From Ctenosaura bakeri (taxonomy: Eukaryota > Chordata > Lepidosauria > Squamata > Iguanidae): a stretch of DNA of 64,000 nt. A program made the position numbers and the translations under genes. The stretch is from the NCBI GenBank assembly GCA_948474755.1, contig CAOLHI010001246.1, positions 124,001 through 188,000 on the forward strand, given 5' to 3'. Below the pieces are notes generated by a model that was given only the letters and a program-made list of their open reading frames with translations, had not been told where the DNA came from and did not search any database. This document shows, one piece after another, positions 33,990-44,690 of the stretch (the first letter of the stretch is position 1; each line of letters opens with the position of its first letter).

Positions 33990-34145
33990 TGCTTTCCCCG
34001 CTGTCATCTCCTTTTCCTTGTGTGTCCTGTCTTTTTAGATTACAAGCCTGCAATCAGGGAACAGTCAAGTTAATAATTTGTACACTGCTCTGGGAGCTAT
34101 TTTGGCTGAAAGGTGGAATATAAATATTCTAAATAATAAATAAAT
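33990..34145 (+). repeat. LINE/SINE 3' end
   Basis: TGTGTCCTGTCTTTTTAGAT, TACAAGCCTGCAATCAGGGA and ACACTGCTCTGGGAGCTATT, then AGGTGGAATATAAATATTC and an (AATA)n tail. This is the familiar '...TTTTTAGATTGTAAGCCTGAGGGCAGGGA...GCTCTGGGAGCC...' ending of reptile and bird retroposons. Confidence 0.6.
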
Positions 34146-35675
34146 AATGATGTTGTGCATGATGAAGAATAGAAAGCAGTCCCACTCTCTTTATGAAAGT
34201 AATGATTGGAACCAGACCACACCACTGATTTTGACCTTGGAACTAGGAAGAACGTAAGCCATGTTCTCTGCGGAAACCTCCATAGGTAGCTTCTTCTGCA
34301 GACATCCACAATATGTCAGCGTTCAGAATCAGGACAGTGGCATCTCACCTCATCATATAAGACATGAAAGAGGCTAATATTGTGCACACATTTGAAAGAA
34401 TGAACAGAACAGGCTTAATGATAGATTTGTTAAGGTCAGTTGTATTTATGGCAGTAAAATAAATTTCAAAGGAACAGAATGATAAACTTCATATCTAGAA
34501 AGACTGATGAATGGGGTGTAGTACAGGCTGGAATTACTAAATGGTACTTGTTGAATCTGTGTCTGCCTCTTCTTTTTTTTCTTTTTTAGAAATGTGTTAT
34601 AATTCATTTGGTTTCCAGTAATTCATTCAATAACATTTCTACAGCTTATTTTACCTGTGTGTGCAAAGCTTTTTATTTGTATTGAAGTATAAATCCTGCA
34701 CATGCTCAGTTTTCAGTTTTATTAAAGCAATTTTGAGTGTGCTGCACATGGACAGAAATATTTCAGATAGTCCCCAGTTGCTTTTTTTACTGTCTGAGTA
34801 TAATAGATTGGACAAAATAGCATTACTGTTTGAGTGGGAGTTAATGCTTTTGAAAGGAGCTAATACACTTAACTACAGAGTATTAACAGTGGGCGTTCTG
34901 CTTATTTTTATTGCAAGCTTTAGCACTATGCAATTTCCTTGCAACATGTTAACAATAATCCACTTCATGCTGGCACTTAAATATTTGTTGAACATTACAG
35001 TAGAAAAGTTATGGAGAAAGATAGATAAAGAAAACAAATTACTTCCCAGTGTGGCATCCTGTCTCTTGTAAGAAGCACTGGAGAAGATTAGGATTTTGTT
35101 TTAAATGTAGCAGTGTAAAATACATTTTCAGCATCAATTGCATTTGTTCTCATGAGAAATAGGGCTCTGTTCTAAAAAGGTTATAAATAAATTACACATG
35201 TTTGTGCCACATTTAGTATATTTTTATAGCAAAGGAAAAGTGTACAGTTTGGCTGACTTCCTACTTTAATAAGAAATCATTAAAAATGGCTTTCTTTGAT
35301 TTGCTATTATTGTCTGTCCTTTTTTTTAAAGCATATTCATACTTCTTAGTTAATAACCTCTAGCCTATTCGCTAGGGGACCATGTTCAGTGGCTTTTAAC
35401 TAGTTATTTTTCTGAAGAAAAGATACAATCTCCCTCCCTCAAAGAATTTATGATTTGGTCTTGGAAAGAATTGCTTTTGAGAGGAAACATCTGAAGTTCC
35501 ACTATACTCAAATGAATTCTGTGATCGTGGGTTTCACTCTTTGAAAATGGCTATCCAGAGACCAGGCTCAACTGATTAATAATAAAGTAGTACCTACCTG
35601 CTTCTCATTAGTATGCGTGTGGAGGAGCAGTTGCATTGTAGAGTCTTACAACGAACATTAAAAAAAATTTAGAGT
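34146..35675. other. No recognised feature
   Basis: The plus-strand ORF at 34661-35071 (136 codons) is hydrophobic and AT-driven. It has no recognisable domain and is not bounded by clear splice sites. Judged chance. Confidence 0.5.
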
Positions 35676-37990
35676 GTTTTGTTGTTGTTTCCTGTCAAGT
35701 TGACTTTGATTTATGGCAGCCTTACGAATGAGAGACATTCAGGAAACCTGGGCATCAACTTTGCTGCTCAGATCTTACAATCTCAGTGCTGGTTTCCATA
35801 ATTGAATCAATTCACTTGTAATGTGCTCTTCCTCTTTTCACACCACTTTCCACTGTATCAAGCATTATAATCTTTTCCAGTGAATCAGATTGTCTCATGT
35901 CAAAAGTACAACTTTATTTTAGTCACCGTTGCTTCTAGTGAGCTTACAGACTTGATTTGCCCTGAGATCCATTCATTTGTCTTTTTTAGCAGTCTGTAGT
36001 ATCCCTAGAACCTTCACCCTGCATTAGATTTCAACCTATTAGCTTTCTTAGGTATCACAGCTGTTAGTCGAATCTGAAAATATTATGACCTAGACAGTTC
36101 TGACCTTGGTATTTAGTGGTAGGTCTTTATACTTGTGGACCTTATCTGGTTCCTTGGTGGCTGCCTTTATAAGACTAGAGTTCTGCTGCTTTCTTAAATA
36201 CAGTCTTCACTTTAGTTAATTAGTGAACCAAGCTATAAGAAATATTTAATTGTTTCAATGTCTTTGTCATGCATTTTGAAGTTATGTAAAGCATTGTGGT
36301 CATTATTTTTATCTCCTTCCAACAATAATTCTAGTTTTGTAGTTTCACCTTTAACTTTTCTTAGTAGTTTTCCAAGTCTTTGCTATTTTGTGCAAGTAAT
36401 ATGCTGTCATTTGGGTATCTTAGATTTTTACCTGATTCCTCTGAGTCTAATCCTGCTTTCCATATGATATATTCTGCATATAAATTAAATCTGATCTGCT
36501 TGCAAATAGGAAACCATTCGGTTTCTCCATATTGTGCCTACAGTGACATCTTTACCAGAGTATAGATTGCACATCAGGATAAGCAGATGTTGTGGCACTC
36601 CATATCTTTTAAAACAAACCATAATTTCTCATGATGTACAGCAGAGCTTTCCAAACTATTCATGTTGGTGACACACTTTTTCAACATAACATCATTTCGC
36701 AATACAGTAATTCAGTTTTACTAGCAAACCCAGAGGTATATCTGGCCCACTGCCGTTGCCCTCACCAGGAAAAGCCCCAGTGAGAGCAGCAGCAGGGGGA
36801 AAGGCAGCCCCCTCCCACCTGGTCCTTGCCCACTGCTCTCGCTTTTGCCAGGGAAAGGCCCCAGTGAGAGCAAAGGCAGCAGACCAGGCTTGGGAAGAGG
36901 TCTTTCTTGGCCGGGGAGGTGACACACCAACACATTACAGGCAACACACTAATGTGTCACGACACACTGTTTGGAAAGCCCTGATCTACAGAGTCAGAGG
37001 CTTTGCTATAATCTGTAAAGCACAGGCTGACTGTCTTCTGAAATTCTTTGGTGCACTCCATCAGCTAACATATGTTTACAATAAGATCCCTAGTGCCTCT
37101 TCCTTTTCTGAACCCAACTTGTATATGTGGTTTTCTCCTTCCATATGTGGTAAAAGTCTTTTTTGTAGAATTTTGAGTATCAGTTCATTTACATGGGATA
37201 TTAATACAATGATCCTGTGGTTACTGCAATCTTTGGTGTACCCTTTCTTGGGGATTGGAATATATATTGAATGTTTCCAGTCTCTAAACCAATGTTTTAC
37301 TTTCCATATTTGTTGGCAGATTTTTCTTAGAACGTGAGTGGATTCTGCTGCTATAATTTGAAACATTTCTGTTGGTATGCCAACTGTTCCTGGTGATTTA
37401 TTTCTTCCAAGTGCTTTGAGAGCCTTTTTTGACTTTGCTTTCTAAAATTGTGAGTTCATCTTCAAATGGTTATTTCTTGAATGAATCTGTAATCTTTTCA
37501 TCTCTTTTATATTGTTCTTCAGTATATTGATTCCATCGTCTATTTATTTCCTCTTGATCATGTAGTATGTTCCCCTGCATAGCATCCAGCTTAGCATCTT
37601 GGTTTAATTTCTCAGATATTCTCCCTTTCCTGTGGTCTTCTTTTTTTCTACGTTGATTATAATAATATTTTTCTAGTTCTGCAACCCCATTTCTTCTTTG
37701 ATTTTCATTTCCATGGTAAAACAGTATAATTAATTGATTGAAAATGTCCTGCTCCTGTCCTCTTTAGCTCATTCACACTAATTATCGCTATCACTGTGTA
37801 TTCCATTTCTTGTTTTCTGATTTACAGCTTTTCCTAAATTTGTGCTTCTCATGTTCCATCTTCCAACTATATATGTTTTGTAGCTTTGGACTTTTCTTTC
37901 ACCTCTGTGCATGTCAGGAGCTAAACATCCTTGCAGCTTTTGTCCAGGACATCATTAGACACAGTGCTACCCATACCTGTCCTCTGTTCC
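35676..37990 (-). mobile_element. BovB/RTE LINE, degenerate, internally deleted
   Basis: RTE elements encode one protein with an APE-type endonuclease and a reverse transcriptase. Minus-strand remnants follow the right order. Near 37740-37870 is an endonuclease-like block (GRWNMRS, then NELKRTGAGHFQSINYTV after a frame change). Near 37500 is RRWNQYTEEQYKRD. At 37100-37300 is a reverse-transcriptase block with QIWK, PIPKKG, CSNHR, LKILQKRL. Near 36440-36500 is FNLYAEYII and a decayed YADD box reading YPND. Near 35850-35920 is a weak C-terminal match. Much of the endonuclease and the RT stretch expected between FP-CK and FNLYAEYII are missing. Many frame breaks make it inactive. The 3' end (GCCATAAATC...CAACTTGACAGGAAACAACA, complemented) matches the SINE tails in this window. 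An hAT element interrupts it at 36642-36983. Confidence 0.88.
36642..36983. mobile_element. 342-bp hAT MITE nested in the BovB LINE
   Basis: The ends CAGAGCTTTCCAAACT and (complemented) CAGGGCTTTCCAAAC form inverted repeats. The flanks ATGTACAG (36634-36641) and ATCTACAG (36984-36991) are an 8-bp target duplication with one mismatch. The left part carries GTTGGTGACACACTTTTT and ACTAGCAAACCCAGAGGT. The middle is GC-rich and holds a repeated CCAGTGAGAGCA unit (36776 and 36861). No transposase. A related fragment lies at 54822-54922. The long ORFs here on both strands come from base composition, not coding. Confidence 0.93.
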
Positions 37991-39767
37991 TGCCCAGTAG
38001 CTGATTGAGTATCTTCTGTTCTGGGAGTTTCATCTTCCTGCAGTATATCCTGTTTCATTTTGGACTGGTTTACTAGTGCCTTTTTATTCAGAGTACTAAC
38101 TGTTTTGAGTTAGCTATGGTGCCACTGGCATTGTCTCTGAGAGGTCCTCCATCAGTGTGTCTCTTTCTTTGACACACACACACACACACACATGTGCACG
38201 TGCACTCTACTGCTGCCTAGTAGCTGTTTAGCACATTTAGACAGATTCCTCAGATTCCTGATTGGGAGACCCTATCAACAGCAGTGCTACTGTCAGCATG
38301 CCTCACAGGAGCACACAGTCTCACCACCATGAAAGGTGAGATTCGTTGGCCTATGGCTGTAGGCTAAACATATCTTTGTGCTGAAATAACTGCCATGCAG
38401 CTTAAGAGGCTAACACTAAAAATGTTGCCACATAGTACATAGAGAACTTTTTAATTCACACATCTTCTACCATAACCATCTTGTGATTCTAATGGATATC
38501 ATCTATACCATCTATTAACTCCAGAAACTGGGGAGAGATTATATACATAATATCTGAGCAGTGACCATGTGTGAATGTAGCCTATTTGGACTCTCTCATG
38601 CCTGCGACTTCATAGTGTTTGAAGGCAAAATAGCAATACTAATCAGGTTTAAACTGATGTTCTTTGACCAAAGTGTTTTGTTTATTTTTGGACTTGTGTG
38701 ACTTTCTTTAATGCTTGTCTACTGTTCAAATGACAGCTAATCCTAGGGAAGTTACTCATTGTCTGTAAGGTCAACAGGCTGCTCTACTAAAATGGTGTCT
38801 TGCAACCTAAACTGCCTAAAGGTCACAAAAAGTGTATTTACTGTTCCTCCACACAAAAGCTGGTGTTCTAAAAACGGGAAAGTCCAATCTGAATTGAATG
38901 TTTTGTTGTTGGTGATGTTGGTGTTGTGGGGCTTTCAGGCTGAAGAAGTCTTTGAAAGCGTTTAGGCAAACTTTCCAGTCACTGAAGCCATTTGACCTGG
39001 CTTTCTATCAGTGGGAGACCTCCAGCATCAAATGAAAGTTAATATCTATTCGATAGTTGCCAGACAGATGACATGGTTGTCACAGAATTATAATCGCTGA
39101 AATACTATCTATTTAGAGGTCACAGAAGTTACAAAGCAAGTGTGATGTATAGAGGATTTGCTGTTTAGCTGCACTGGCCTCTGCAACATGCCTGGCATTT
39201 CTAAGTAGCTGGACAAATTGCTATGCAAACCCACAGAAGGGAGCACATGTTGTGAAAGGAGCTCTTTAATCTAGTTCTAATTAACACTTGGCCTGCAACC
39301 ATTGACAAAAAGGTTGATATTTTAGTTTCTTAGACTGCCAGTTTATTAAATTGCTTGAAACAATAATGTGAAAAATATCGTAACAAAGGCAAACAGTACC
39401 TGACAATAACTATAGACTTTGCCATAATGTCAGGTTTACTTAAATGTTAATTTTTCAAAACCTCACCATGGATTGCTGCCTGACTATACTCATCTTCTAA
39501 GTATGCTAATCTTTGCATCGTTAACAGTGGAAGAGCAGGTACATTTTTAACCAAGAAAAAGCTTTTTCTTTTATTTTTGTGTATTTAAAAAAAGGAAAGT
39601 TTTTCTTTCTCCTGTGGATATGCTGTTACATAAGCAGATCAGGCTGTAATGGAGAGTTGCGTGAAAGAAAGTAGAAACTTATTTTATGTTTTAAAAATGC
39701 GTTGCATTTTACATTTTACTAACAGTGCCAAAGATGTGGACTTTTCCAAATCAATTTCCTCTTGTAG
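37991..39767. other. No recognised gene; (CA)n
   Basis: 37991-38165 may hold more of the BovB 5' region but is not recognisable. (CA)n at 38169-38193. From about 38250 on, no repeat family was recognised, and this repeat-poor stretch leads into the candidate exons at 39768. Confidence 0.5.
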
Positions 39768-39838
39768 CCTTTTATGCCATCTGATTTGTTTAAGGAAACT
39801 CTAGAGAAACTTGTACCGTGGGAGACTGCTATCAAAAG
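39768..39838 (+). CDS. Candidate internal exon 1 of an unrecognised gene
   Basis: A pyrimidine-rich tract and CTTGTAG (to 39767) precede 71 bases that end AAAAG before GTAGCT (donor at 39839). Only one of the three frames is open. It would encode 23 residues, PFMPSDLFKETLEKLVPWET plus AIK, and leave AG for the next codon. The mix of acidic, basic and aromatic residues does not look like simple AT-rich noise. The exon enters in phase 0 and leaves in phase 2. No upstream partner exon in matching phase was found, so the rest of the gene would lie upstream, possibly beyond the window. The protein is not recognised. What supports it: splice sites, single open frame and phase match to the next candidate. 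What is missing: homology or transcript evidence. Confidence 0.48.
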
Positions 39839-39991
39839 GTAGCTTTGTGTATAGGACTGTTTGTCTTACTTTCAACAAAAATACTGAAATCTAAATAGAT
39901 AAATTTACTAGGATATTAGGTCCTTATGCACACTTACTGTTTTTACAAGCTTTGGTCTTTTAAGATTTTTATAGTCTTTGCTTTTCTATAG

Positions 39992-40086
39992 CTATAAATT
40001 TAATAGACCAGGAACTACTGGAGCTGGACTAATTCCAGCTGCAAAGGCTGATTCTCCTTCTGAAGGAGCTCAGTCACCAACCAACA
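39992..40086 (+). CDS. Candidate internal exon 2 of the same gene
   Basis: The preceding 153-bp intron-like stretch ends in a T-rich tract and TATAG (to 39991). The 95-base segment ends before GTGAGTC, a strong donor. Its first base C completes the AG left by exon 1 to give a serine codon. The following frame is open for 31 codons and would encode YKFNRPGTTGAGLIPAAKAD, then SPSEGAQSPTN. The other two frames have stops. The S/P/A/G-rich end suggests a disordered C-terminal region. It exits in phase 1 with a single A. The phase agreement with both neighbours is the main support. The protein family is not recognised. Confidence 0.5.
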
Positions 40087-40877
40087 GTGAGTCTTGCAAA
40101 ATCTAATTTTCTGTTCTGTGTCTGGACAATTTCCACTTGGCCTGAAAAGGGATGACTCATACTGACTCCTGCTAAAATCTCCTCTTCCTGCCTGGAGAGT
40201 GCTACTCCAGCATTAGTATGTGCAAGTTACAAAACTAGTAGGAATAATGTCTGGCCTTCTGCTGCCTGGTAAGAGAGGTTACCTGCAACGCAGAATGAGA
40301 GCCTAGGGATGAGGTAAGCGTAGGCCTTCCCCAGCTGTCGTGTTTTGTATATTATTGAGCTTTCTAAATTTCATGGAGAGGTGGTTGAGGAACTGAGCAT
40401 GTTTTCTGCTGCTCTTATGCACCTCAACATAAGTAGTGACATCAGTGCAGCTATGTTTTCCCTGCTTTATTGTAGTCTTGCTGCTTTGGTTAGTTCTGAA
40501 TTTGAATTGTTTAAATTGTAACATTATCACGGTGATTTTTTTTAACTATTCACATCATAATTGTTTGGACTAATTAGTGAAATATTCATTAGTTGAACTT
40601 AAATTTTTGTAGTTATATAATATTCATAAAAATAATATTCAGGGAAATTTTCATTATAATATTCTTGGTAGCTGGCTAATGTGGATATGAATATTATTTG
40701 TGAAATGTGTCTGATCTATTTATGACTGTATATATTTATTATTTGTTTGCCATACTTATGAGCCACCAATTTTATTAAACATTTCCAGACTTGTCTGATA
40801 TTGTAGTATTGATTTTAAATCTGTTTTATCATCAATAATGTTTTTGAGCATTAACAATCCTTTTGATATATTTTCAG

Positions 40878-40948
40878 TATTGCACAAGAAGTCATCATCA
40901 TTTGTGTATGACCCACTTTTAAAAAAAGAATGCTATAAATATTTGTGA
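40878..40948 (+). CDS. Candidate terminal exon with stop codon
   Basis: TATATTTTCAG precedes position 40878. The A carried over from exon 2 plus TA gives an isoleucine codon. The frame then runs 22 codons (LHKKSSSFVYDPLLKKECYK, then YL) to a TGA at 40946-40948. AATAAA follows at 40982-40987. An open run of this length in one frame is not rare by chance, so this exon is weaker than the previous two. The 791-bp spacing from exon 2 is ordinary for an intron. If real, the encoded protein ends in a short basic, lysine-rich tail. Confidence 0.33.
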
Positions 40949-40981
40949 TAAAGCAAGGTTTCTGTAATTCCAGACTTCATG

Positions 40982-40987
40982 AATAAA
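40982..40987 (+). promoter_or_regulatory. Possible polyadenylation signal
   Basis: AATAAA 34 bases after the candidate stop codon. Such hexamers are common in AT-rich DNA, so it counts only together with the exon model. Confidence 0.3.
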
Positions 40988-41005
40988 CTACACAACCCCG
41001 TGAAC

Positions 41006-41480
41006 TCCTGTGGATTCCAGCTTCAGTGCAATATCACTTGTAATGCTGAAATGGCAACACTGGTTCAGTTAACACATTGTACTTGAGTGCAGGCTGCACA
41101 GAGGAACTCTTATACACATAACATAGTTCAAAAATGAATGAGATAGACAGGAAATAGCACTGGAAATTACCTGCCTGTCTAAAGACTATTTAGCCATTCC
41201 TTTAGGTTAGCTATATTGGTACCACTGTTGTCCCTAATGTGTTATAGTTGTAGCCACAATTCACTACAATTGACTAAAATTCACAATCCGCATACCAGGA
41301 AATTTGTGTCATACAGGGTGTTACTTTAGCAGTAATAGTATTAAGTTTTGCATAACTATAGGCCCATAAAAAATTGATGCAATGGTTTGACTGTTCATGA
41401 AATGTTTATATATTATAACATTGGGTCCAAATACTGTTTTAATATTTTTGAAATCAAATGCTTCATGCCTCAATTTTTCA
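41006..41480. other. No recognised feature
   Basis: Unique-looking DNA downstream of the candidate gene end. Confidence 0.5.
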
Positions 41481-41698
41481 GTTGTTTTTGTTGTGTGCCT
41501 TCAAGTCATTTCTGACTTCTAGAGACCCTAAGATGGGGTTTTCTTTGCAGAGGGGGTTTCCTATTGCCTTCTTGAGAAGCTGACAGCGTATGACTTGCAC
41601 ACAGTCACCAAGCTAGTTTCTGTGACTAAGCAGGAAATTGAACCCTGGTCTCCTGGAATTGTAGTCCAACACTCAAACCACTAGTCCACACTGGCTCT
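41481..41698 (-). mobile_element. tRNA-derived SINE (Sauria type)
   Basis: On the plus strand: GTTGTTTTTGTTGTGTGCCT, TCAAGTCATTTCTGACTTC, GGGGTTTTCTTTGCAGAGGG, then GAACCCTGGTCTCCTGGAAT and AACACTCAAACCACTAGTCC, ending CTGGCTCT. About 25 bases of the usual region between the tail and GGGGTTTTC are missing. Confidence 0.9.
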
Positions 41699-43535
41699 CT
41701 GTACCTTTCAGCACCAATTTTTTGTTTCCTCTCTGAATGTAACTAACCTATAACAGTTAATCAGCAAATGTCAGCTAAGCCAATTAAGTTCTGTGCTTCT
41801 GTTTGTTAGAAATACATAGCTTTTGCTATTTTGATTCTATTAGTAGGCTAGTACTTGAATTAAAATAATCTACTAGTCAACCCATGGAGGAGAAAATGAG
41901 ATTCTAGTGACAGCTACAAACATTTGTAGAAATCTATAGTTAGTGGTACCCAGGAGTCTCCATGATAGCAAATGGAGCAGGGAACTAGCATAGAGGAATG
42001 AAGGAGGGACAAGCAAATAAAAGGAAGACATAAAAATCACCACAAGTTTGTATCAAGCTTGTTAGGATTCTAGGGAGAAGTAGACAGATGAAGTGACTAA
42101 TAATAACATCTCAACACACTAGATGGCCCATCTAATCAGGAAGATGGTAGTATTCAATTGTATTTCCAGTACTGTGCTTACTTTCTAAAACTCTGTTTTG
42201 AAGTTACACCTATGACTTTCTCTTAAATCCAGGTGTGCAAAGATGATGTGTCATTAAAGGGATGTGCTAAATGAAATTCTTTCCCACACTTGCTTTTCTT
42301 CAGGGTTTTTTTTAAACTTTATAAAACTTTAGTCAATGACCTGTTGCTTCTGTGCTTCCTCTTGAAGAGTTTAGCCCCTCCATGCATCTGCAGGGCAAAG
42401 CACCTTCTCATTCAGATCCTCTTCAACTATCACAAATATGAATTATCACAGGTAGTTGTCACATATTGCTTTGTAGGTTTTAACAAGTGATTCTTTTATA
42501 TTCATAATTTTGTACTTAGTCTGCCCATCCAGTTTTATTCACTTGTGTGAGTCTTCTTTCTTCCTCTTGTCTTTGTTACCTTGATAGATGTAAGTCACTG
42601 TTTTAAAGTGTTGTATAAGGTCTCTGTATCACCTGGTCAAGCAGTGGTCTTTGTTTTACAGAAGGCCACAGAACGCCATAACTTTAAGTTACTACATTCT
42701 TTGCCAACATTTTTATGGAGTGGACATGTAGAATATTATTCTCAACTTCATGTCTTGCTTTAGATAGAGACTTCGACAGTTCAGATGCAAAATTGGGAGA
42801 ATATCCAGTGACCAATGTGGAAATAAGATTCAACTATCAGCCTGGCTCACTTTTGTACATGAAATGTCTTGAGGCAACTTCTTGTCCTGTGCTTCAGACA
42901 GCAGAATGTATTGGGCCAACCCTATCACAGTGATGGGCAGAATTTATCAGTTTCTCCTGAGGAACCTGCAAGAGAGTCGAGATTGCTGAAGGCACTGCAT
43001 CCTTAGCAAAATGATTGTTACAATCACTTTTGTCACTCTTCCATGCATTTTCTTTATCCCTACAGCCACATGTCTGCAGCTAGAGTATCTGCCAATTCTG
43101 AGTAATGTTAACTGTAACCACTTTGGTTTCAGCATATAAACATGGAAAAGTTCATTGCATACAGTTGTTTTGTATTACATGTACTAATAACTCTTGCATA
43201 ATCAAAGAAGCTGGGCCAAACAACTTGAACTACTCACTCATCCAGTTGCATGGAGAATCCTATGTGCTTGGAAGTTCCATGTGACATATCTCAGTGCAAG
43301 TGAAACATTGGATGAAAACCATTCTCTAATCCTAAGAATTGAAAGCTTATTTCTTGCTGTGTATCTGTATTGGATACAATTTTTTGCAGATGACTTTGGA
43401 TATACTTATTAAAAATGGATGACTCAACTTGATATATAGAATTCTGAAATTCAAATCAGCTATGTTAAAGTATCATTATCCTATAACACAGCTTTATGGG
43501 AACTGGTATTATGTTGAAAATAAAAATGATTAGAA
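41699..43535. other. No recognised feature
   Basis: Unique-looking DNA. The ORF at 42715-42933 reads as fairly balanced protein sequence but has no clean splice borders or recognisable domain. Confidence 0.5.
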
Positions 43536-43538
43536 TTA

Positions 43539-43933
43539 GGCCCTTTTCGCACATTACCCGTTTGCGCGGCAGGGGGGGCGTCTTGCGTGAAAAGCCTCAG
43601 CAGGAAAGCTGCCACTTCCTTGCTGCTTGAGTTCTGCAGCGCTTCCTGGTTGTGTGAGGGCCCCGCCCCTTCCTACCGCAGCACAACCTGGGATTTGTAG
43701 GCTAGCGCTGCAGCAGGAAGCACAACCGGCCCAGCTCCCGACGCACCATACAGCAGGTAAGTGCGCGTGGGCCCCGGGAGCATTGCTTAAAGCTGAAAAT
43801 AAAAAGGTGCATGTCCGCTCTGCGCCCGGCTCTTGAGCATCGCGTAAATGGGAGTGCATTGTGCAGACCGCTGCTACCATTTACGCGATGCTAAGGGGCC
43901 CTCTTGCAAAAGAAACTGTGTGCAAAAAGGGCC
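43539..43933. mobile_element. CpG-rich PIF-Harbinger MITE
   Basis: The left end GGCCCTTTTCGCACA and complemented right end GGCCCTTTTTGCACA differ at one base. TTA lies on both sides (43536-43538 and 43934-43936), the classic PIF-Harbinger 3-bp target. The 395-bp body is much richer in GC and CpG than the surrounding DNA. A perfect 15-bp inverted repeat (GCATCGCGTAAATGG at 43837-43851 and its complement at 43877-43891) could form a hairpin. ORFs across it are composition artefacts. Confidence 0.9.
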
Positions 43934-43936
43934 TTA

Positions 43937-44690
43937 GTCAGGTTAGACAGGAAAATAAAACTTAGATTATTTTTAAAAAAACAAATTTGAAGATATTGAA
44001 GTGAAACCTTATCAGAAACACTGTAAGGAAATAGCTATATACGTGTATCATTTCCTCTGTGATAGGTCAACAGAAATAAAATCAACAGAAATAGAATGAG
44101 CAGTCAGTTGTTTTGAAGAATAATCTGAATTAATGTATAGTGGACATATTTCTAAACTCTGAGTTTTATTAATAACAAAATAGAAACAAAAAAGTATCTG
44201 TGTTCTGTCAGATTCTTCAAGCTGTTCATGGAACAGTAGAAACACTCAGCCTTTGGAAATTATTTATTTGGCAGAGGTGAACCAATTTTTTAACCTTTTC
44301 TAAAAGTGTTATCAGTTGCGCTCTCTTCTCTGAGATGCCTTTTATTTTAATTTGGGAAACTGAATTTCCACATCAGAAGCTGATGTTGCTACTATGTATA
44401 TTATGATTCTAGTACATCCCACATAGCATAACCAGTATATGCAGATTCACTTCAACAGCTGCTATGTCAATAGAAGGCAAAAACAACCCTAAAAATGCAT
44501 ATAATGGGCATATTAAGCATACTCTAAAGAAGGGATTTGAAACATCTGTTGTCTCCTACATTTCAGTCACCAAATCTGTACTCACAGAGGTGACCTGCAT
44601 TTGAGTGGATGATCTGATACAACTTTGAAGGACAACTTTTAAAGATACCTCCTTCTTGACAGTGAGCTGGCAGATTCGTTCCTAGAAGGT
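43937..44690. other. No recognised feature
   Basis: Unique-looking AT-rich DNA. Confidence 0.5.

Noticed and set aside
34661..35071. 136-codon hydrophobic plus-strand ORF
   Set aside because: Composition reflects AT-rich DNA. No recognisable family or exon borders.
36756..37337. Longest ORF in the window (193 codons, plus strand)
   Set aside because: It runs from the GC-rich middle of the hAT element into the antisense strand of the BovB LINE, so it crosses a transposon boundary and cannot be an inherited gene.
42715..42933. 72-codon plus-strand ORF with balanced composition
   Set aside because: No good splice borders, no partner exon in phase, no recognised domain.
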